Shown one piece after another: positions 1 to 8,920 of a stretch of 64,000 nt of DNA. A program made the translations under genes and the position numbers. Below the pieces are notes generated by a model. That model did no database searches. It was not told the DNA's origin and worked only from the letters and a program-made list of their open reading frames with translations. The DNA is from Bacillus_BA fengqiuensis (lineage in GTDB: Bacteria; Bacillota; Bacilli; Bacillales; Bacillaceae_H): assembly GCA_030813035.1 (NCBI GenBank), contig JAUSTV010000007.1. One strand, 5' to 3'. Within the stretch, counting starts at the first letter, position 1, and every line of letters begins with the position of its first letter.

Positions 1-1
1 G

Positions 2-1258
2 AAAGAAGATTTGTATCATGAAAAAATGACAAATGGACTTGAAGTCTATATTTTGCCTAAGCCGGAATTCAATAAAACATATGCTACCTTCACAACGAAA
101 TACGGTTCCATCGATAATCAGTTTGTTTCGCTGAAACAAACGGAAATGACGAAAGTACCGGATGGGATTGCTCACTTTTTAGAACATAAATTGTTTGAAA
201 AAGAGGATGGAGATGTGTTTCAACAGTTCAGTAAACAAGGGGCGTCTGCGAATGCGTTCACATCGTTCACGAGAACGGCTTACTTGTTTTCTTCTACATC
301 GGATTTCGAACGGAATTTCGAAACCTTAATCGATTTTGTGCAAGACCCTTATTTTTCGGATCAAACGGTCGAAAAAGAAAAAGGAATTATCGGGCAAGAG
401 ATTACAATGTATGATGACAATGCCGATTGGCGGTTGTACTTTGGCGTTATTCAAAATATGTATCATCATCATCCGGTTAAAATTGATATTGCCGGTACGA
501 TCGAGTCGATCTCCCATATTACAAAGGAATTGTTGTATACGTGCTATGAAACGTTCTATCACCCGAGTAACATGCTTCTTTTCGTTGTAGGGCCGGTCGA
601 TCCTGAACAGGTGATGAATCAAGTTCGCGAAAATCAAGCGAAAAAAGATTATCACGATCAACCTGAAATCAAGCGCCATTTCGAAGATGAACCTGAAGGA
701 GTAGCCAAAGCTAAACAAATCATCCCAATGACGGTCCAGTCTTCAAAATGTCTCGTTGGGGTAAAAGCCAAAAATTCGCAGCGTGCAGGGCGTGAGATGC
801 TTGTTCATGAACTGGCGATGAATGTTATGCTGGATTATTTATTCGGCAAAAGCTCCGAGCACTATGAAAACCTGTATCGCGAGGGATTAATTGATGAAAC
901 GTTCTCTTATGATTACACGGAAGAAAAAGGCTTTGGGTTTGCCATCATTGGCGGTGATACGGAAAAACCGGATGAACTGGCGGATCGAATCAAAGGAATC
1001 CTTCTGCAGATAAGAGAAAACCCGATGACGGATGAACAGCTGGAGCGGGTGCGCAAGAAAAAGATTGGTGCATTCCTTCGTTCTTTGAACTCTCCGGAAT
1101 TTATTGCCAACCAATTTACCCGCTACGCATTCAATGATATGGATTTGTTTGATGTAGTGGATGTGCTGGAAACATTAACAAAAGAAGATATTGAAAAAAT
1201 AACCAATGAGCTGGTGGACGAAAACAATATGACCGTTTGCCAAGTGGTACCAAAATAA
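2..1258 (+). CDS. ymfH: M16 family zinc peptidase YmfH, 5' end cut by window
   Basis: Peptidase of the M16 (pitrilysin/processing peptidase) family. The inverted zinc motif HFLEH lies about 45 residues after the NGLEVYILPKP start region, and the expected downstream glutamate ligand follows about 71 residues later in KGIIGQEI. The reading frame is open to base 2 with no convincing start, and B. subtilis YmfH has roughly a dozen more N-terminal residues, so the gene begins left of the window. In B. subtilis, ymfH follows its paralogue ymfF; that partner would be outside. A hairpin terminator follows at 1271-1306. Substrate unknown from sequence. Confidence 0.93.
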   Translation, partial: KEDLYHEKMTNGLEVYILPKPEFNKTYATFTTKYGSIDNQFVSLKQTEMTKVPDGIAHFLEHKLFEKEDGDVFQQFSKQGASANAFTSFTRTAYLFSSTSDFERNFETLIDFVQDPYFSDQTVEKEKGIIGQEITMYDDNADWRLYFGVIQNMYHHHPVKIDIAGTIESISHITKELLYTCYETFYHPSNMLLFVVGPVDPEQVMNQVRENQAKKDYHDQPEIKRHFEDEPEGVAKAKQIIPMTVQSSKCLVGVKAKNSQRAGREMLVHELAMNVMLDYLFGKSSEHYENLYREGLIDETFSYDYTEEKGFGFAIIGGDTEKPDELADRIKGILLQIRENPMTDEQLERVRKKKIGAFLRSLNSPEFIANQFTRYAFNDMDLFDVVDVLETLTKEDIEKITNELVDENNMTVCQVVPK

Positions 1259-1270
1259 AAAGACATAATG

Positions 1271-1306
1271 AAAAAGCATCCCTTTAGCTGATAAAGGGGC
1301 TTTTTC
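1271..1306 (+). terminator. Rho-independent terminator after ymfH
   Basis: The stem pairs AAAAAGC/CCCTTT with AAAGGGGCTTTTT around a short loop and ends in a T run, directly after the ymfH stop codon. Confidence 0.8.
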
Positions 1307-1341
1307 TATTTTAGGTATATGTTCAAAAAGGAGCGTTTAGA

Positions 1342-2061
1342 TTGGAAAAGTATGCACTGATTATAGGAGCAAGCGGGGGAATTGGTTCAGCGGCAGTGAG
1401 GAAGCTGGCACAGGAAGGTTATTCGTTTGTTCTCCATTATAACAGAGGGATAAAGGAGGTAATGAAGCTGCAACAAGAGCTCCCTGAAAAAAATGCGATC
1501 TTGATTGAGGCGGATTTGACACAAGCAGATGGTGTCAAAACATTATTGAAGCAGCTTTCAGTTCCAATTGATTTAGTCGTATATACGAGCGGAAACAGCT
1601 ATGTGGGGCTTATGACAGACATGAAAGATGAAGAAGTACAAGAAATGATTCAATTGCATGTGACCAGCCCTTTTCAGCTTGTCAAAGAGTTATTGCCGGC
1701 AATGATTCAGCGAAAACAGGGTAATATCGTCATGATTTCTTCCATTTGGGGATCGACAGGAGCTTCTTGCGAAGTGTTATATTCAATGGTGAAAGGAGCA
1801 CAAAATACATTTGTGAAGAGCCTGGCAAAAGAAGTGGCGCTGAGCGGCATCCGGGTCAATGCAGTGGCGCCGGGAGCGGTGAGCAGCAAGATGATGGATG
1901 GGTTTACAGAAGAAGACATGGCGCTCATTTGTGAAGACATTCCAATGGGAAGGCTTGGAACGTGTGAAGAAGTAGCGGATGCGATTGCTTTCTTGGCTTC
2001 TGATCAATCGACTTATATTACCGGACAAATTCTTTCAGTTAATGGCGGTTGGCATACATAA
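1342..2061 (+). CDS. ymfI: SDR family oxidoreductase YmfI
   Basis: Short-chain dehydrogenase/reductase of 239 residues. The Rossmann glycine motif GASGGIG is at residues 9-15 and the catalytic tetrad is visible as Ser133/134, Tyr147 and Lys151 (YSMVK). The C-terminal VNGGW ending is typical of FabG-like SDRs. The TTG start is preceded by AAGGAG. It lies between ymfH and ymfJ as in B. subtilis. Substrate is unknown; an acyl or keto reduction with NAD(P)H is the family expectation. Confidence 0.92.
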   Translation: MEKYALIIGASGGIGSAAVRKLAQEGYSFVLHYNRGIKEVMKLQQELPEKNAILIEADLTQADGVKTLLKQLSVPIDLVVYTSGNSYVGLMTDMKDEEVQEMIQLHVTSPFQLVKELLPAMIQRKQGNIVMISSIWGSTGASCEVLYSMVKGAQNTFVKSLAKEVALSGIRVNAVAPGAVSSKMMDGFTEEDMALICEDIPMGRLGTCEEVADAIAFLASDQSTYITGQILSVNGGWHT

Positions 2062-2115
2062 AAAATCTGTAAGCGTACAAACTAGGATATGAATAAACCT
2101 AAAGGAGGGTTCTTC

Positions 2116-2376
2116 ATGTCAGTATTAGAAAATTGGGATTCTTGGAAAGACTTTTTAGCGGATCGCTTGCATCACGCACAAAACGATGGAATGAGCAATG
2201 AAGTTGTCAATAATCTTGCTTACCAAATCGGCGGTTATTTAGCGAATCAAGTAGATCCGAAAAATCCACAAGAGAAAGTATTAGCCGACCTTTGGAGCGT
2301 CGCTTCTCAAGAAGAGCAGCATGCTATTGCCAGCATGATGGTGAAGCTTATTCAAAATAACGGCACAGTACAATAA
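2116..2376 (+). CDS. ymfJ: DUF3243 family protein YmfJ
   Basis: Small soluble protein of 86 residues matching the DUF3243 family by length, content (NWDSWKDFLADRL near the start) and position between ymfI and ymfK. The ATG at 2116 was chosen because a strong AAAGGAGGG sits 6 bases upstream; an upstream in-frame ATG at 2089 has no ribosome site. Function unknown. A terminator follows immediately. Confidence 0.9.
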   Translation: MSVLENWDSWKDFLADRLHHAQNDGMSNEVVNNLAYQIGGYLANQVDPKNPQEKVLADLWSVASQEEQHAIASMMVKLIQNNGTVQ

Positions 2377-2404
2377 GAGAGGATTTTGCCTCTCTTTTTC
2401 TTTT
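2377..2404 (+). terminator. Terminator after ymfJ
   Basis: GAGAGG/CCTCTC stem with a TTTTT tail begins at the base after the ymfJ stop. Confidence 0.85.
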
Positions 2405-2649
2405 AGGAAAGCTTCAATTATTAATGTTGACTCCTGGCTTGCATTGAAACAATCCGTAAGCTGGGAGTTTTTAACGAGGTTTTCATGGATTTCGCTCTTG
2501 TATGAATAACTCTTCATAAAAAAACAGGGTTTCCTCCGCTCTTCTACTTTATAAATTATACGAAATCATTTATATTTAATATAAGTAAAAAGGCAATAGG
2601 GGATATAACAACAATAAAAAATTAAATGATTGTCCGGGGAGAGAGTTTC

Positions 2650-3441
2650 ATGTCAAAGATTGAGTGGTACTTAGAATATCAAATCCAAAAAAACCGACCT
2701 GGTCTATTGGGAGATGTTTCTTCTTTATTAGGAATGTTATCCATCAATATCGTAACAATAAACGGGGTAGATGATCAACGACGCGGTTTGCTTTTACGCT
2801 GCGATTCGCATGAACAAATCGAAAGACTTGAATCTATATTGAAGACGATGGATAATATAACTGTCACAAAGTTAAGAGAACCTAAGTTGCGGGATCGATT
2901 AGCAGTACGACATGGCCGTTACATACAACGAGATGCCGATGACAAAAAAACATTTCGCTTTGTGCGGGATGAATTGGGTTTACTTGTCGATTTTATGGCA
3001 GAGCTTTTTAAACAAGAAGGACATAAGCTAATTGGAATTCGAGGGATGCCGCGTGTCGGCAAAACTGAATCGATCGTTGCAGCCAGTGTTTGTGCCAATA
3101 AGCGCTGGTTATTTGTGTCTTCAACCTTGCTCAAACAAACGATTCGCAGTCAGCTCATTGAAGAAGAGTATAATGAAAATAATATTTTCATTCTGGATGG
3201 CATTGTATCTACAAGAAGAGCCAATGAAAAGCATTGGCAATTAGTGCGGGAAATCATGCGTGTTCCGGCAACTAAAATTATTGAACATCCAGATATTTTT
3301 GTTCAAAATTCTGAGTACTCACTTGATGATTTTGATTACATTATTGAGCTGCGGAGCAACCCAGATGAGGAAATTACATATGAAGCGGTTGAAGGCCCAT
3401 CCATGTTTTCAGACGGCGGTTTCTCGATGTTTGATTTTTAA
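2650..3441 (+). CDS. ymfK: DUF3388 protein YmfK with ACT-like N-terminus and P-loop
   Basis: Protein of 263 residues conserved beside ymfM in bacilli. Residues about 5-75 look like an ACT-type regulatory fold (the phrase KNRPGLLGDVSSLLG is typical of ACT domains). A Walker A motif, GMPRVGKT, occupies residues 132-139 and implies nucleotide binding. The ATG at 2650 is used because GGGGAGAG precedes it at good spacing. Upstream lie about 245 bases without a gene that must hold its promoter. Biochemical role not known; the ACT plus P-loop reading is my inference from motifs. Confidence 0.9.
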   Translation: MSKIEWYLEYQIQKNRPGLLGDVSSLLGMLSINIVTINGVDDQRRGLLLRCDSHEQIERLESILKTMDNITVTKLREPKLRDRLAVRHGRYIQRDADDKKTFRFVRDELGLLVDFMAELFKQEGHKLIGIRGMPRVGKTESIVAASVCANKRWLFVSSTLLKQTIRSQLIEEEYNENNIFILDGIVSTRRANEKHWQLVREIMRVPATKIIEHPDIFVQNSEYSLDDFDYIIELRSNPDEEITYEAVEGPSMFSDGGFSMFDF

Positions 3442-3462
3442 CATAATTGGAAGGTGTTATCA

Positions 3463-4377
3463 TTGACAGAATTAGGAAAAAGACTGAGAGAAGCTCGAGA
3501 ACAGCAAAATATGTCACTGGAGGATTTGCAAAAACTGACGAAAATCCAGAAACGTTATTTAGTGGGCATTGAAGAAGGCAATTATGACTTGATGCCTGGA
3601 AAATTTTATGTTCGGGCGTTCATTAAACAGTATTGTGAAGCGGTAGGGCTGAATCCCGAGGAGATTTTTGAAGAGTACAAATCCGATATCCCGGTGACAC
3701 AGACGGAAGAACTCCCGGAACAATTGTCACGTGTTCGAACTCGTAAAGAAACGCCTGTACAAGATTCCAAAGTATTGGATGTTCTTCCGAAAATCCTATT
3801 GACAATTGGAGCAATTGGAATTGCTGTACTCATTTGGGTATTCGCCCAGAATAGGGAAATGGCAAAGGAAGAAGTTTCTCCGGAAACGACAGCAGAGGTA
3901 GAACAATCAAAAGAGACACCGGCGCGAGAAGAGCCGGTAAAAGATGCGGAAGAGAAAGCGAATGACCCGCAAAATGAAGAAGATGATACAGAGAAACAGG
4001 CAGAAACAGAAGATTTGACGGAAGGAACGAACAGCCAGAAAATTGTAGAAACGCAAAAGAGTGGTAAGTCAGCTGTTCTCCAACTTCAAAATGCAGATGA
4101 ATTTCAAGTGGAAATCTCTTCAAAAGGAGAGACGTGGGTCGGAGTGAAAAACGGAAAAGGTAACTCTTTTTATCAAGGCATGTTGAAATCGGGTGAAGCG
4201 AAAACGTTTGATTTTACAAAAGAAACAGAGATTCGTCTCAATATCGGAAATACACTTGATACTGAGATGAAAATTAACGGACAAACCGTTCCTTTCCCTT
4301 CCAACCCTAGTGATCAAGTTCAGCAAATCATTACCATTCAATATTCACCGTCGAATGCGGTCGAAGCAAGTGAGTAA
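3463..4377 (+). CDS. ymfM: RodZ-like membrane protein YmfM
   Basis: RodZ family cell-shape protein, 304 residues. Order: N-terminal helix-turn-helix (about 5-70, including the GKFYVRAFIKQYCEAVGL signature), one transmembrane helix at about 108-128, an acidic low-complexity linker, and a C-terminal DUF4115-type beta domain (about 205-290). RodZ links MreB filaments to the elongation machinery at the membrane. The TTG at 3463 follows GGAAGGTG; the in-frame GTG at 3454 overlaps that ribosome site. It starts about 20 bases after ymfK, so co-transcription is likely. Confidence 0.92.
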   Translation: MTELGKRLREAREQQNMSLEDLQKLTKIQKRYLVGIEEGNYDLMPGKFYVRAFIKQYCEAVGLNPEEIFEEYKSDIPVTQTEELPEQLSRVRTRKETPVQDSKVLDVLPKILLTIGAIGIAVLIWVFAQNREMAKEEVSPETTAEVEQSKETPAREEPVKDAEEKANDPQNEEDDTEKQAETEDLTEGTNSQKIVETQKSGKSAVLQLQNADEFQVEISSKGETWVGVKNGKGNSFYQGMLKSGEAKTFDFTKETEIRLNIGNTLDTEMKINGQTVPFPSNPSDQVQQIITIQYSPSNAVEASE

Positions 4378-4437
4378 TGCACCTCATCTTCTTCGTCATA
4401 AATGATATTTGCTTGAAGAAGCGATTTGTTCCATTTA

Positions 4438-4481
4438 GGGTGGCTTGATAGGGATCGATCTTATCGAGTCACCCTGTTTTC
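4438..4481 (+). terminator. Terminator after ymfM
   Basis: Imperfect hairpin: GGGTG-CT-GATA pairs with TATC-AG-CACCC, followed by TGTTTTCT. Confidence 0.7.
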
Positions 4482-4521
4482 TACATTTCATACTGCCTAA
4501 TGCGACATTGGAGGAATCATA

Positions 4522-5100
4522 GTGAATTTACCTAACAAGATTACAATTTCAAGGATTTGTTTAATTCCATTATTTTTAGTCATTATACTTGCACCTTTTT
4601 CTTGGGGAGATTGGCGGATTGGTACCGTATCGATTCCGGTCACGCATTTAGTGGGGGCTTTCATTTTTATCGTCGCTTCCACAACCGATTGGATCGATGG
4701 TTATTATGCTCGAAAATATAATATGGTCACGAATCTTGGAAAGTTTCTGGATCCGTTGGCTGATAAATTACTTGTATCGGCGGCCCTTATTGCTTTGGTA
4801 GAACTTCAATTAGCTCCGGCCTGGGCTGCAATCGTTATTATTAGCCGCGAGTTTGCTGTAACGGGTTTACGTTTAGTGCTTGCAGGCGGAGGGGAAGTTG
4901 TTGCCGCCAATATGCTTGGTAAAATTAAAACGTGGGCACAGATTGTGGCTATTTCAGCTTTATTGTTACATAATTTGCCGTTTGAGCTTATCCCATTCCC
5001 GTTTGCAACTATTGCATTATGGGTTGCGGTCATTTTTACAATTGTATCCGGTTGGGATTATTTTGCGAAAAACAAGAGTGTGTTTGTCAATTCTAAATAA
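4522..5100 (+). CDS. pgsA: CDP-diacylglycerol--glycerol-3-phosphate 3-phosphatidyltransferase
   Basis: Makes phosphatidylglycerophosphate from CDP-diacylglycerol and glycerol-3-phosphate, the committed step to phosphatidylglycerol, in the cytoplasmic membrane. The CDP-alcohol phosphotransferase motif is complete: D56, D59, G60, A63, R64, G73, D77 and D81 at the canonical spacing. Several hydrophobic helices span the 192 residues. GTG start with GGAGG upstream. Only about 17 bases separate it from cinA, suggesting an operon. Confidence 0.96.
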   Translation: MNLPNKITISRICLIPLFLVIILAPFSWGDWRIGTVSIPVTHLVGAFIFIVASTTDWIDGYYARKYNMVTNLGKFLDPLADKLLVSAALIALVELQLAPAWAAIVIISREFAVTGLRLVLAGGGEVVAANMLGKIKTWAQIVAISALLLHNLPFELIPFPFATIALWVAVIFTIVSGWDYFAKNKSVFVNSK

Positions 5101-5117
5101 AAAGTGAGATGAAGAAC

Positions 5118-6353
5118 ATGAATGCGGAGATTATCGCGGTTGGATCTGAATTATTACTTGGTCAAATTGCTAACACGAATGCCCAGTTTATTTCAAAGCA
5201 ACTTGCTGAAATCGGTGTAAACGTCTTTTATCACACAGTGGTCGGGGATAATGCTGAGCGATTGAAAAAAACGATTGAGGCTGCACAGAAAAGGGCCGAC
5301 TTGATTATTTTTACAGGAGGACTGGGACCGACGAAGGATGATTTAACAAAAGAGACGATTGCAGAAATGCTCGGCAAACAGCTGGTCATCCATCAGGAGG
5401 CGCTTGACAGCATCGAGGAGTACTTTCGTAAAACAAACCGGGTAATGACGCCGAATAATCGGAAACAAGCGCTTGTGCTGGAAGGGGCAACGATCCTGGT
5501 CAACCACAACGGCATGGCTCCAGGGATGGCTCTTAAGATTGAAGATACCCACTACATGCTGCTGCCTGGGCCTCCTAAAGAAATGCAACCGATGTTCCAA
5601 ACATTTGGAAGGGGCTATATTACGAAACAGCTTGGAAAGGTAGAGCGCATTGAATCGCGCGTATTGCGTTTTTTCGGTATTGGGGAATCACAGTTAGAAA
5701 CGGAAATTGAAGATTTGCTTGACCGACAAACCAATCCGACCATCGCTCCGCTTGCAGGGGATGGGGAAGTGACGTTGCGTTTAACCGCAAAACACTCATC
5801 AGAAGAAGAGGCAATTAGCATGTTGGATGAGGTGGAGCGCCAAATTCAGGAACGTGTTCACGAATTTTTCTACGGCTATGAAGAGACTACTTTATATGAA
5901 GAGGTTCTTAATCTTTTAAAAGAGAAGGGATTGACGATTGCGAGCGCTGAAAGCTTAACGGGCGGGTTGTTCAGTGAACGTTTAGTCTCTCTTTCCGGTG
6001 CAGGGGACATTGTACAGGGAGGCATTGTTTGTTATCAAAATGAAGTGAAACAGCATGTTGTTGGTGTATCGGCCAGCACTTTGCAAAACCATGGAGCCGT
6101 GAGTCAGCAGTGTGCAAAAGAAATGGCTGAAAATGTCCGACAGCTTTGCCGCTCTAATATTGGTATCAGCTTTACAGGTGTGGCGGGTCCGAAAGTGCAA
6201 GAAGGGAAAGAAGTCGGAACCGTATTCATGGGAGTCGCGATCGACAACGAACCGACGGAAGTGTATCACCTGCAGCTTTCCGGAGGGCGCCAGTCCATTC
6301 GTACAAGAGCGGTCAAATATGGCTGCCACTACTTGCTTCGATTGTTAAAATAA
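5118..6353 (+). CDS. cinA: Competence/damage-inducible protein CinA
   Basis: CinA, about 411 residues, with an N-terminal MoaB/MogA-like COG1058 domain (ITANTNAQ-type start, FTGGLGPTKDD, LPGPPKEM) and a C-terminal CinA amidase domain (SAESLTGG, GIVCYQNEVK, TGVAGP), which in the family hydrolyses nicotinamide mononucleotide. It precedes recA as in many Firmicutes. Either ATG 5109 or ATG 5118 could start it; 5118 gives the better spacing (about 10) from AGTGAG. The distance to recA (550 bases) is larger than usual because repeats are inserted between them. Confidence 0.94.
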   Translation: MNAEIIAVGSELLLGQIANTNAQFISKQLAEIGVNVFYHTVVGDNAERLKKTIEAAQKRADLIIFTGGLGPTKDDLTKETIAEMLGKQLVIHQEALDSIEEYFRKTNRVMTPNNRKQALVLEGATILVNHNGMAPGMALKIEDTHYMLLPGPPKEMQPMFQTFGRGYITKQLGKVERIESRVLRFFGIGESQLETEIEDLLDRQTNPTIAPLAGDGEVTLRLTAKHSSEEEAISMLDEVERQIQERVHEFFYGYEETTLYEEVLNLLKEKGLTIASAESLTGGLFSERLVSLSGAGDIVQGGIVCYQNEVKQHVVGVSASTLQNHGAVSQQCAKEMAENVRQLCRSNIGISFTGVAGPKVQEGKEVGTVFMGVAIDNEPTEVYHLQLSGGRQSIRTRAVKYGCHYLLRLLK

Positions 6354-6417
6354 AGGTATTAGCACTTATTCTATGTTCTGACTCTATTAAAGAATACAGG
6401 AAGCGACTATTTTAAGT

Positions 6418-6520
6418 GGCTGTCCCATAAGTCTCTAATAAATCCAAAAAACTAATTTTTACTGAAAGGCCCCGTCACATAATCCCTTGGTTTTACTGGG
6501 TTTTCATGACGGAGCCTTTT
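6418..6520 (+). repeat. Dispersed hairpin repeat B, copy 1
   Basis: Starts with CTGTCCCATAA and ends in a long hairpin whose arms read GAAAGGCCCCGTCA and TGACGGAGCCTTTT. Three further copies are at 57812-57898 (opposite strand), 58892-58995 and 59248-59347. It lies just after cinA and may act as its terminator. See findings. Confidence 0.85.
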
Positions 6521-6660
6521 ATATTAATTATCTCCGTGAAATAAACCACGGAAGTGCGAGGGAAATGTAGTTGAATATCCTCATTTAATTGCTAAACCAC
6601 CAGGTCCGAGAGGTAGTTTCCAGTTCTTTTCTATTCATAATGAGAGAGAAAATCCCCTCC

Positions 6661-6688
6661 AGTTGCGCTGAAGCGCAACTGTTTTTTA
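6661..6688 (+). terminator. Perfect GC-rich hairpin upstream of recA
   Basis: AGTTGCGCT/AGCGCAACT arms with a GA loop are followed by GTTTTTTA. It insulates the recA promoter from upstream reading. Confidence 0.7.
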
Positions 6689-6722
6689 CTGAAGGAGGGT
6701 AACCATCCTTCAGTAAAAAAAA

Positions 6723-6736
6723 CGAACATTTATTCG
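6723..6736 (+). promoter_or_regulatory. LexA (SOS) box of recA
   Basis: CGAACATTTATTCG matches the Gram-positive LexA operator (CGAAC-N4-GTTCG) with one change. It sits just upstream of the -35 of the recA promoter, and lexA itself is in this window, so damage-induced recA expression is expected. Confidence 0.75.
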
Positions 6737-6744
6737 TTTTTTAC

Positions 6745-6773
6745 TTGGCAAATGCAAAAAAAAAATGTATAGT
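6745..6773 (+). promoter_or_regulatory. Sigma-A promoter of recA
   Basis: TTGGCA (6745-6750), a 17-base A-rich spacer, then TATAGT (6768-6773). About 130 bases of leader separate it from the recA GTG. Confidence 0.7.
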
Positions 6774-6904
6774 ATTAATAGAAAGTTGCTAGTAAGTTAT
6801 GCGAAACAAATTTAGCATGTTTCGATTAAATGATATAAAAAAGGTAATATAAATATAGGAAGTGAAACTTGCAAACCGCAAGTTTATATAAAGGAGGAAA
6901 ATAC

Positions 6905-7513
6905 GTGAACGATCGTCAAGCCGCATTAGATATGGCATTGAAACAAATCGAAAAACAATTTGGTAAAGGTTCCGTCATGAAGCTCGGGGAACAAACAGAA
7001 CGAAAAATCTCCACTGTTCCAAGCGGATCGTTAGCTCTTGATGTAGCGTTAGGAGTAGGAGGGTACCCACGCGGACGTATTGTTGAAATTTACGGGCCTG
7101 AAAGTTCGGGTAAAACGACATTTGCTCTTCATGCGATTGCTGAAGTTCAGCAAAACGGGGGAACAGCAGCATTCATCGATGCTGAACACGCTCTTGATCC
7201 TGTTTATGCTCAAAAGCTGGGTGTAAACATCGATGAATTACTTCTTTCCCAGCCGGATACAGGAGAGCAAGCGTTAGAAATCGCTGAAGCTCTTGTACGA
7301 AGCGGAGCGGTTGATATTATCGTTGTTGACTCGGTAGCTGCCCTTGTTCCAAAAGCAGAGATTGAAGGGGAAATGGGTGACGCCCATGTAGGTTTACAAG
7401 CGCGTCTTATGTCACAGGCTCTTCGTAAACTATCAGGTGCAATCAACAAATCTAAAACGATTGCGGTATTCATCAACCAAATCCGTGAAAAAGTCGGGGT
7501 TATGTTTGGAAAT
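6905..7513 (+). CDS. recA: Recombinase RecA, exon 1 (N-terminal 203 codons)
   Basis: First part of RecA, the ATP-dependent strand-exchange protein and SOS co-protease. The GTG start has AAAGGAGG at ideal spacing. Walker A (GPESSGKTT), Walker B (IIVVDSVAAL) and the L1 region (EIEGEMGDAHVG) are intact. RecA coding stops matching after VGVMFGN: translation would run on into intron sequence and stop at 7531. Codons resume with PETTPGGRAL at 8476. Joining 6905-7513 to 8476-8910 gives 347 residues, the normal length for bacilli, so the gene is intact once the group I intron is spliced out. Confidence 0.96.
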
Positions 7514-8475
7514 CAACTCGTAGTTGCTTAATCAAGTTTATCACCGTTTATGTCTTTATAAGAAGTCTCTTATAGAGGAGCGAGTAAGGTGGCAGTGAAA
7601 ATAGGAAACAAGACCTTTAAGAATATCGATCAATGGCAAATAGATTATATTGTTAAAAATTTTAACCGAAAGTTACACGAGGTTGGAGAAGAAACAGGAA
7701 TTGACCCAAGAAGAGTAGGAGAAATAATAAAGCTACTTGGAATCAAAAGGGAAAGGCATAGAAAAATCTATTTGCCTCAAACAGAAGAGGTTGAAAAGGA
7801 ACTAAGAAATCCTTATCTAACACATGTAGAAATAGCTGTTAAGTACGGAGTGACTGATACGTGTGTAGCAAAAAGAAGAAAAGAGCTAAACGTTAAAGTT
7901 AGGAAAAGGAATTATGATACCCTAATAGAACGGCAAGTAGAGAATTTGCTTTTAGATATGGATTTAGCCTATATTAAACAGAAAAGAATTGATCGATGGT
8001 CTATAGATTTCTATTTAGGAAAAAAACACTGCATAGATGTTCATGGAGAATGGTCTCATTCCATAAAAAAAGTTAAGGAACGGGACGAAAGAAAGCAAAT
8101 ATATATGTCTGAAAACGGATATAAGTATTTGATCATCCATGAAAGAGAACTCAAGAATTTAAACGGTGTTGTAAAAATGATTAAGGAGTTTACACTGGGT
8201 TTCCCTTGCTAGTGATAGTAAGTTAAAAAACCTTGTGAACCCTATTGCCTAGGGGTGTGGCTGTAAAGCTGCTAACGGTGAAGCCCTCCATAAATGGGTA
8301 ATACCGTGCCAAGCCTTATAGATATAAGGAAGGTGTAGAGACTACCGAAAAGGGCTTAGAAAGCTAACTGAGTAGGGTACGGCAGGGGATAGGCTGCTGC
8401 TGGAAGTGCAAGGCTCTCTATTTTAGAGATGAAGAGATAGTCCGTGCTATAGAAATGGTAAATCTATAGATAGTG
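7514..8475 (+). mobile_element. Group I intron interrupting recA
   Basis: A 962-base insertion inside a conserved recA codon context (Asn|Pro after VGVMFG). The upstream exon ends in T and the insertion ends in G, as group I introns require; because a C occurs on both sides, the boundary could shift by one base. Conserved core pieces lie after the internal ORF: an R-like element with AGAGACTACC near 8337-8346 and an S-like element GAGATAGTCC near 8434-8443, whose GACTA (8340-8344) and TAGTC (8438-8442) can form P7. An endonuclease gene (7589-8212) is carried within. Group I introns in recA are known in the B. cereus group and some phages. Confidence 0.93.
7589..8212 (+). CDS. Intron-encoded homing endonuclease, Vsr-like (EDxHD type)
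   Basis: Protein of 207 residues wholly inside the recA intron. The N-terminal half is basic and helix-rich with HTH-like DNA-binding character (EETGIDPRRVGEIIKLLGI and LTHVEIAVKYGVTDTCVAKR). The C-terminal half has the signature of Vsr/PD-(D/E)XK-like homing nucleases: a glutamate in ERQVENLL, then WSIDFYLGKKHCIDVHGEW with an HS shortly after, and a KYLIIHEREL strand. This resembles the EDxHD family found in a phage recA intron (I-Bth0305I). A GTG start is preceded by GAGGAGCGAG. Expected role: cleaving intronless recA to drive intron homing. Whether it is active cannot be told. Confidence 0.85.
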   Translation: MAVKIGNKTFKNIDQWQIDYIVKNFNRKLHEVGEETGIDPRRVGEIIKLLGIKRERHRKIYLPQTEEVEKELRNPYLTHVEIAVKYGVTDTCVAKRRKELNVKVRKRNYDTLIERQVENLLLDMDLAYIKQKRIDRWSIDFYLGKKHCIDVHGEWSHSIKKVKERDERKQIYMSENGYKYLIIHERELKNLNGVVKMIKEFTLGFPC

Positions 8476-8910
8476 CCAGAAACAACTCCAGGTGGACGCG
8501 CGCTTAAGTTCTATTCGACAATTCGTTTAGAAGTGCGCCGTGCCGAACAGTTAAAACAAGGAAATGATATTGTAGGTAACAAAACGAAAGTAAAAGTAGT
8601 CAAAAACAAAGTGGCTCCTCCATTCCGCGTAGCGGAGGTTGACATTATGTATGGTGAAGGTGTTTCAAAAGAAGGCGAAATTTTAGATATGGGTACTGAA
8701 TTAGATATCGTTCAAAAGAGCGGTTCTTGGTATTCATATAATGAAGAACGCTTAGGCCAGGGGCGCGAAAATGCGAAACAATTTTTGAAAGAGAATCCCG
8801 ATGTTCGTCTTGAGATTGCTCTGCAAATCCGTGAACATTACGGATTGGATAAAGATGGTGAAGCCCCTTTATCAGTTGAGAATGATGACCAAGAGGGGTT
8901 TGACATTTAA
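8476..8910 (+). CDS. recA: Recombinase RecA, exon 2 (C-terminal 144 codons)
   Basis: Continues RecA from PETTPGGRALKFY (L2 loop side) through the KNKVAPPFR and YGEGVSKEGE motifs to the acidic tail (ENDDQEGFDI). A GTG at 8473 within the intron end gives an apparent separate ORF, but there is no ribosome site and the first codon is intron sequence. Belongs with 6905-7513. A terminator follows at 8921-8950. Confidence 0.96.
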   Translation, partial: PETTPGGRALKFYSTIRLEVRRAEQLKQGNDIVGNKTKVKVVKNKVAPPFRVAEVDIMYGEGVSKEGEILDMGTELDIVQKSGSWYSYNEERLGQGRENAKQFLKENPDVRLEIALQIREHYGLDKDGEAPLSVENDDQEGFDI

Positions 8911-8920
8911 ATCCGTAAAA

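Noticed and set aside
6539..6660. Riboswitch in the recA leader region
   Set aside because: Short inverted repeats occur but no known riboswitch consensus could be matched.
8473..8910. Independent gene from GTG 8473
   Set aside because: It is recA exon 2; the GTG is made of intron bases and lacks a ribosome site.
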